Below, piece after piece: positions 60,143 through 64,000 of a stretch of 64,000 nucleotides of DNA (position 1 is the first letter of the stretch; each line of letters starts with the position of its first letter). The position numbers and the translations under genes were made by a program. The notes below the pieces were generated by a model that had not been told where the DNA came from, searched no databases, and worked only from the letters and a program-made list of their open reading frames with translations. The DNA is taken from assembly GCA_047936785.1 (NCBI GenBank), contig CP176394.1; one strand, given 5' to 3'. Source of the DNA: Acidaminobacterium chupaoyuni. GTDB lineage: Bacteria > Bacillota > Clostridia > Oscillospirales > Butyricicoccaceae.

Positions 60143-61039
60143 TTATTCCCCCAGATCGGCTTCCGGCGGGGCTGCTTCGCAAAGGGCCATGAAAGCTTGC
60201 AGCATGGGGGAAAGATACTTATTGCGATGCCAGACGATCATATGCTGGCGCGACAGATCCACATCGGCAATGTCTTTTGTCAAGACATTGCCGTTTTTGA
60301 TATCTTCTTCCACCAGCTGATGGGGCAGAAGCGAGATGCCCAGCCCATAATGGACGGCTTTGAGAATGGCATGGGTGCTGATGCTGACGGTGGCAGGGCG
60401 AAGCGGCAGCCCGCGGGAGGCAAACACATGCTCTAAAAAAGTGCGCCCGGCGCTGCCTTCTTCACGCATCAATAAGGGATAAGCAACCAGATCATTCAGA
60501 AGGACCCGGTCTTTTTGCAGCAGCGGATGGTCTGGCGGCGTGATCAGCCGAAGCTGATCATGGGAAAACACCTGGTAGCAAAGATCGGGGTCATCGATGG
60601 TGCTTTCGATCAGCGCGATATCCAGCTTGTTTTGGGCCAGCGCCGCCTGCAAAGCGCCGGCGTTCAAAATCATACATTCCACGCGCACATGAGGATATTG
60701 CTGTTGAAAGCGCACCAACAGCTGCGGCAGGGCATGGTTGCCGATGGTGATGGTGGCGCCCACGCGCAAAACCCCGAAACTGTCGCCCTGATAAAGGCCT
60801 TTTTCCAAAGAATCAAACGAATCGACGATATGAACGGCCTGCTGATACAGCAGCTTGCCCATTTCTGTGACGGAAAGACGGTGATTGATGCGCTCGAACA
60901 GCCGAACGCCGTAATGATGCTCGATCTCTTGAATGGAACGGGTCACCGCGGGCTGTGTCATATGCAGCAGGGCGGCGGCTTTGGTGATATTTTGCGTTTG
61001 ATAAACCTGAATGAAGATGCGCATATGCCGAAGCGTCAT
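60143..61039 (-). CDS. LysR-family transcriptional regulator
   Basis: A 298-residue LTTR: winged HTH in residues 1-60 (HMRIFIQVYQTQNITKAAALLHMTQPAVTRSIQEIE) and a periplasmic-binding-like effector domain (about 90-290). It resembles the CysB/CbbR-like group by eye only. It lies divergent from a chromate-type transporter pair, with a T-N11-A box between, and its stop sits two bases from the bioA stop. Effector unknown. The ribosome site is AGAGGA. Confidence 0.9.
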   Translation of the reverse strand: MTLRHMRIFIQVYQTQNITKAAALLHMTQPAVTRSIQEIEHHYGVRLFERINHRLSVTEMGKLLYQQAVHIVDSFDSLEKGLYQGDSFGVLRVGATITIGNHALPQLLVRFQQQYPHVRVECMILNAGALQAALAQNKLDIALIESTIDDPDLCYQVFSHDQLRLITPPDHPLLQKDRVLLNDLVAYPLLMREEGSAGRTFLEHVFASRGLPLRPATVSISTHAILKAVHYGLGISLLPHQLVEEDIKNGNVLTKDIADVDLSRQHMIVWHRNKYLSPMLQAFMALCEAAPPEADLGE

Positions 61040-61088
61040 AATAAATCCTCTATCATATCAGTTTAGTTATTGTTTTAATAAAATAATA

Positions 61089-61109
61089 GCATTTCTATAA
61101 TTATAATGC
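61089..61109. promoter_or_regulatory. LysR-type T-N11-A box between lysR and the transporter genes
   Basis: GCATT (61089-61093), 11 bases, AATGC (61105-61109), a perfect inverted repeat. A TATAAT (61102-61107) for the transporter genes overlaps its right arm. Confidence 0.55.
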
Positions 61110-61147
61110 AAGTGATACAATAACAAGGAAAAGAAAGGGATGAAGAG

Positions 61148-61735
61148 ATGGAAACAGAACCCAAAAAGATGGGGAAAGGGCGCTTGCTGCTGACCCTTTT
61201 CTGGAGCAATTTTTATATCAGCGCATTTACCTTTGGCGGCGGCTTTGTTATTATCACTTTTATGAAGCGAAAATATGTGGATGAACTGCATTGGCTGAAC
61301 GAAAATGAAATGTTGGATCTCACGGCGCTGGCGCAATCGGCGCCCGGAGCCATTGCTGTGAACACCTCTATACTGGTGGGCTGGCGCATGGGCGGATTTG
61401 TGGGGATGCTGGTGGCTGTGCTGGGCACGATTTTGCCGCCGATGATTATTCTTTCGGTCATCTCCTTTTTCTATGCCGCGTTTGCCACCAACCGCTATGT
61501 GGGATATCTGCTCAAAGGGATGCAGGCCGGCGTGGCGGCGGTGATTTTTGATGTGGTGTTCCAACTGGGCGGCAAAGTGGTGGAAGGCCGGAACAAGCAG
61601 AATATCATCATGATGGTATTGGCTTTCTGCGCGACCTTTTTCTTTAAAATCAATGTGGTCTATATTATTTTGGCGGCGGCGCTCATTGGCGTTGTCAAAG
61701 TGTTGGCCGCCCGCAGAAAGGGGGCAAAACAATGA
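61148..61735 (+). CDS. Chromate-type (CHR) transporter, first half
   Basis: A 195-residue membrane protein equal to one domain of ChrA. FGGGFVIITFMKRKYVDELHW and QSAPGAIAVNTSILVGWRMGG are the CHR-family blocks, with about five helices. In Bacillota short CHR proteins occur as adjacent pairs acting together; real substrate (chromate, sulfate or another anion) is often unknown. The stop overlaps the second half as ATGA. Confidence 0.9.
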   Translation: METEPKKMGKGRLLLTLFWSNFYISAFTFGGGFVIITFMKRKYVDELHWLNENEMLDLTALAQSAPGAIAVNTSILVGWRMGGFVGMLVAVLGTILPPMIILSVISFFYAAFATNRYVGYLLKGMQAGVAAVIFDVVFQLGGKVVEGRNKQNIIMMVLAFCATFFFKINVVYIILAAALIGVVKVLAARRKGAKQ

Positions 61736-62304
61736 TCTATCTTCAGCTGTTTTGGAGCTTTCTGCAAATCGGGCTGTTCAGCATCGGCGGCGGATATGCG
61801 GCGCTGCCGTTGATCCAAAGCCAGGTGGTGGCTTATCACGGATGGCTCACCATGAGCGAATTCACCGATCTGATCACCATTGCCGAAATGACGCCGGGGC
61901 CTATCGCCATCAATTCGGCTACCTTTGTGGGGATTCGCATTGCGGGCATCCCCGGGGCGCTGCTTGCCACCTTCGGGTCGATTTTCCCTTCGCTGTTCAT
62001 TGTTTCTCTGCTGGCCTATCTTTATAAGCGGTTCAAAGACGGCAGCACCCTGCAAACCATTTTGGGATGCCTGCGCCCCACCGTGGTGGCGCTCATTGCT
62101 TCGGCAGGCATTTCTATTTTAAATTTGGTGCTGTTTGCAGGCAAAGGCGTGCATCTGAGCTCTGTCAATTGGATGGGCGCGGTTTTGTTCGCGGGCGCGT
62201 TTGTTATTTTGAGAAAGCTGAAATGGAGCCCCATTCTGGTGATGGTATGCTGCGGGGTTATCGGGCTGGCCGTTTCCACTATAACACCGCTATTGTTTGG
62301 TTAA
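61732..62304 (+). CDS. Chromate-type (CHR) transporter, second half
   Basis: A 190-residue partner of the preceding protein, with IGGGYAALPLIQSQVVAYHGW and AEMTPGPIAINSATFVGIRI. It has the opposite expected membrane orientation in characterised pairs. Coupled translation implies a heterodimer. A strong terminator follows. The neighbouring LysR regulator and box suggest inducible expression; the inducer is unknown. Confidence 0.9.
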   Translation: MIYLQLFWSFLQIGLFSIGGGYAALPLIQSQVVAYHGWLTMSEFTDLITIAEMTPGPIAINSATFVGIRIAGIPGALLATFGSIFPSLFIVSLLAYLYKRFKDGSTLQTILGCLRPTVVALIASAGISILNLVLFAGKGVHLSSVNWMGAVLFAGAFVILRKLKWSPILVMVCCGVIGLAVSTITPLLFG

Positions 62305-62328
62305 GCGAAACAACAGAATAAGAATATA

Positions 62329-62367
62329 AAAAAGAGCGGGGCAACAAGCCGCGCTCTTTTATTTTTG
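62329..62367 (+). terminator. Terminator of the CHR transporter genes
   Basis: An AAAGAGCGGGGC / GCCGCGCTCTTT stem with one mismatch and an AACAA loop, then T-rich sequence. Confidence 0.85.
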
Positions 62368-62384
62368 TGTATGCACAAGTAAAA

Positions 62385-62939
62385 TCATATTTTGCGTTTA
62401 TCGCAGTGATTGGCCTGAAGCAAGGCTTCTTTTGTTTCATGTTTGACCGCGGGTGGAATGCAATAGATCCATGAATGAATTTTTTCGGCATAACATTCCC
62501 GATGGAAACCAAGCTTTTGCAAAAGCCCGATGCTGGGCAGGTTCTCCCCTTCCACCAGCGCCACCAGTTCAAAATCAGGATAACTGCGCTGAATTTCGGG
62601 AATCAGGGCGGATAAGATTTCAAAAGCGAAGCCCTGCCGATGGTATCGATAAGAAATGGTGTAGCCCAAGGTGATACATTTTTCGGCCGCATTATAAAAA
62701 TAGGCGATATCGCCGATCAAACGGCCGTTTTTTAAGCTGATGGCATAATGCTGCTGCGGCGCGTCAGATAGAAAAATATCCTTTTGATAGCGGTCGATGA
62801 AGGTCTTCAGATATTCTTTTGAAGTATCTTCCCAGCGCTGAAAGTGGGAACAGGCTTCGGCATTTCGGTAATCAAACAGTTCCTCCAGATCATCCGCGTT
62901 TAAATTGCGCAAAATAAGCCGCTCGGTTTGAGATATCAT
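62385..62939 (-). CDS. GNAT acetyltransferase, RimJ/RimL type
   Basis: A 184-residue N-acetyltransferase: TERLILRNLNADDLEELFDYRN at the start, LGYTISYRYHRQGFAFEIL in the acetyl-CoA region (the usual RGKGYA-type loop reads RQGFA) and LLQKLGFHRECY. Such proteins acetylate ribosomal-protein or other N-termini, or small molecules. ATG 62939 follows GGGGAGGG; a longer frame to 63008 is not supported. Stands alone. Confidence 0.88.
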   Translation of the reverse strand: MISQTERLILRNLNADDLEELFDYRNAEACSHFQRWEDTSKEYLKTFIDRYQKDIFLSDAPQQHYAISLKNGRLIGDIAYFYNAAEKCITLGYTISYRYHRQGFAFEILSALIPEIQRSYPDFELVALVEGENLPSIGLLQKLGFHRECYAEKIHSWIYCIPPAVKHETKEALLQANHCDKRKI

Positions 62940-63014
62940 GGGAAACCCTCCCCTAAATAACAACTTTATCGGCAAGATCCCATAAAAAGATGGATCGAGC
63001 GTTTGCAAAATCGA

Positions 63015-63215
63015 TCATTCATCGCGATCATCGTCATCCTGCTGTTTTTCTTTTTTGCCAATGGGCATATTTCCCATAGCGACCCCAAAGCATAAGCCGA
63101 TGCCGATGCCCAGCGCGAGCTGATCAAAGAGAATGCCGAAAGCCACGCCGAAGCATAAGCCCAGCGGCAGGCCCAGTTGAAAACCGTTTTGCTCATCGTG
63201 ATCTGATTTTTTCAT
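63015..63215 (-). CDS. Small glycine-rich membrane protein
   Basis: A 66-residue protein of unknown role: a charged N-terminus, two hydrophobic stretches with Gly every few residues (LGLPLGLCFGVAFGILFD and LALGIGIGLCFGVAMG) that could form a glycine-zipper hairpin in the membrane, and an Asp/Lys tail. The ATG has GAGGTG upstream. A similar repeat of the GLCFGVA motif occurs twice, suggesting internal duplication. A TATAAT (63349-63344) and the palindrome ATACAG-CAA-CTGTAT (63323-63337) lie upstream. Confidence 0.7.
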   Translation of the reverse strand: MKKSDHDEQNGFQLGLPLGLCFGVAFGILFDQLALGIGIGLCFGVAMGNMPIGKKEKQQDDDDRDE

Positions 63216-63366
63216 GAATACACCTCATATCTTGTAAGAAAGCCTAAGGCCGGCAAGCCTCCGGATTTGTGACACCATGGATGATATCAGGAAACCGGCG
63301 CCGCAGGCGGGCCGTGAAATGGATACAGCAACTGTATGCAATCATTATATCATGAAAAAAGCAAAG

Positions 63367-63399
63367 AAAAAAGCCGCCGATCTGTTAATCGACGGCTTT
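63367..63399 (-). terminator. Terminator of tRNA-Pro
   Basis: On the minus strand AAAAGCCG-T-CGAT, 6-base loop, ATCG-G-CGGCTTTT, followed by T residues; one bulge/mismatch. Confidence 0.75.
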
Positions 63400-63475
63400 T
63401 GGTCGGAGTATCGGGATTTGAACCCGAGGCCTCTTGGTCCCGAACCAAGCGCGCTACCAGCTGCGCTATACCCCG
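63400..63475 (-). tRNA. tRNA-Pro (anticodon CGG)
   Basis: Minus-strand cloverleaf: acceptor CGGGGTA / TACTCCG with one G-T pair, D arm GCGC/GCGC, anticodon stem CTTGG / CCAAG with loop TTCGGGA (anticodon CGG), T arm GGGTTCAAATCCC, discriminator A and an encoded CCA at 63402-63400. Confidence 0.95.
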
Positions 63476-63559
63476 TAATGCCAAAACTTACTTGGATAGT
63501 ATACCGCGAAAGCCGGTGTTTGTCAAGGCAAAAATCAGGCTTTCGGCGGCCGGAAACGG

Positions 63560-63606
63560 AGAAAAAACACCCCGAAGACTTTATCTTTCAATAAAATCTT
63601 CGGGGC
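63560..63606 (-). terminator. Terminator of the aldo/keto reductase gene
   Basis: CCCCGAAGA and TCTTCGGGG arms with inner TTTAT/ATAAA pairing; on the minus strand GTGTTTTTTC follows. Confidence 0.8.
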
Positions 63607-63619
63607 AAAAATGCAAAGG

Positions 63620-64000
63620 TTAGCCTTTCAGTTTTTCATAAAGCGCCGTGACTTCCTGCATCTTATCGGGGATCTGGATGCTTTGGGGGCACTGGGTCAT
63701 GCACTGGCCGCAGGCCACACAATGGGAAGCATGCTTGTCTTCGCCCAGGGCTTCATATTCTTCGATGAACTGAGCCTTGTTTTCTGTGGTGGCATAATGG
63801 TTATAAATTTTGAAGACGGCGGGGATATCTACGCCGGCCGGGCAATCCATGCAATAGCGGCATCCTGTGCAGGGGATTGTTTTGCTGCGCCGATAGGCTT
63901 CCACCGCTTTATCGATAACGGCATATTCTTCGGCTGAGAGGGGCTTAAAGTTTTCCATGGTGTGGATATTGTCTTTCACCTGTTCCATGGTGCTCATGCC
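63620..64000 (-). CDS. Aldo/keto reductase with C-terminal ferredoxin domain, 3' part only
   Basis: Only the last 126 codons are inside the window; the frame stays open to base 64000. Visible are GMSTMEQVKDNIHTM and PLSAEEYAVIDKA, the end of a clostridial aldo/keto reductase barrel, then a 2[4Fe-4S] region with CTGCRYCMDCPAGVDIP (about 45 residues in) and CVACGQCMTQCP. This fused family is common in anaerobes; natural substrates are mostly unknown. The catalytic Tyr/Lys region is off-window, so activity cannot be judged. Confidence 0.85.
   Translation of the reverse strand, partial: GMSTMEQVKDNIHTMENFKPLSAEEYAVIDKAVEAYRRSKTIPCTGCRYCMDCPAGVDIPAVFKIYNHYATTENKAQFIEEYEALGEDKHASHCVACGQCMTQCPQSIQIPDKMQEVTALYEKLKG

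Overview
This 64 kb window looks like a chromosomal segment from an anaerobic, spore-forming member of the Bacillota, class Clostridia. The reasons are a SpoVB-like flippase and the sporulation genes yabP and yabQ in the conserved mazG-hup-rqcP-yabP-yabQ-divIC-yabR neighbourhood; a six-gene Rnf complex; an anaerobic (early-cobalt) cobalamin pathway with the CbiK chelatase; S-layer-homology (SLH) proteins; and oxygen-sensitive chemistry (desulfoferrodoxin-like domain, Fe-S fumarase subunit, HemZ). I see no phage, insertion sequence, transposase or CRISPR array, and cannot place the organism below class.

Layout. 1-9.7 kb: 3' end of hemZ, a zinc-ribbon protein, purine salvage (punA, an MTA/SAH deaminase), then the spoVB/mazG/hup/rqcP/yabPQ/divIC/yabR block, interrupted by an amino-acid permease with its own promoters. 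9.7-14.6 kb: a candidate small RNA on the minus strand, an orphan fumarase alpha subunit, long-form hpf, a D-aminoacylase and a membrane-anchored degenerate glycosidase-like protein. 14.7-19.7 kb: minus-strand rnfCDGEAB operon. 20-25.2 kb: oligoendopeptidase F, a CDF metal exporter behind a NiCo-like riboswitch, a VanW lipoprotein, rlmA and a DtxR-family regulator.

25.2-46.0 kb: one very long cobalamin unit. A promoter carrying an inverted repeat, an AdoCbl riboswitch and an intrinsic terminator precede cbiMNQO (cobalt uptake), then cbiK-D-L-F-G-H-J-ET-A, cobT-U-S, a short CobU-like protein, cobC, cbiB, cobD, an ApgM-like phosphatase-superfamily protein, cobQ, cobO and cbiC. Many neighbours overlap by 4 bases. 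The unit covers cobalt uptake, ring contraction, amidation, adenosylation and nucleotide-loop assembly, but not uroporphyrinogen methylation, threonine kinase or lower-ligand synthesis.

46.2-64 kb: an SLH protein, trmB, yitT with a LUD-domain protein and a transglutaminase-like lipoprotein lacking catalytic residues, tRNA-Gly(GCC), a double GNAT protein, a membrane-fused lipase, an SLH-anchored GHL10-type hydrolase, an HTH-desulfoferrodoxin fusion, bioY-B-D-A behind a BirA-type operator, a LysR regulator divergent from a split ChrA-type transporter, a GNAT, a small glycine-rich membrane protein, tRNA-Pro(CGG) and the 3' end of a ferredoxin-fused aldo/keto reductase.

The least expected items are the HTH-desulfoferrodoxin fusion, the small RNA candidate at 9.77-9.86 kb, the ApgM-like protein and split CobU pair in the cobalamin unit, and the metalloregulator plus operator just upstream of the B12 riboswitch. 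All calls were made by reading the sequence; no database search or folding program was run.
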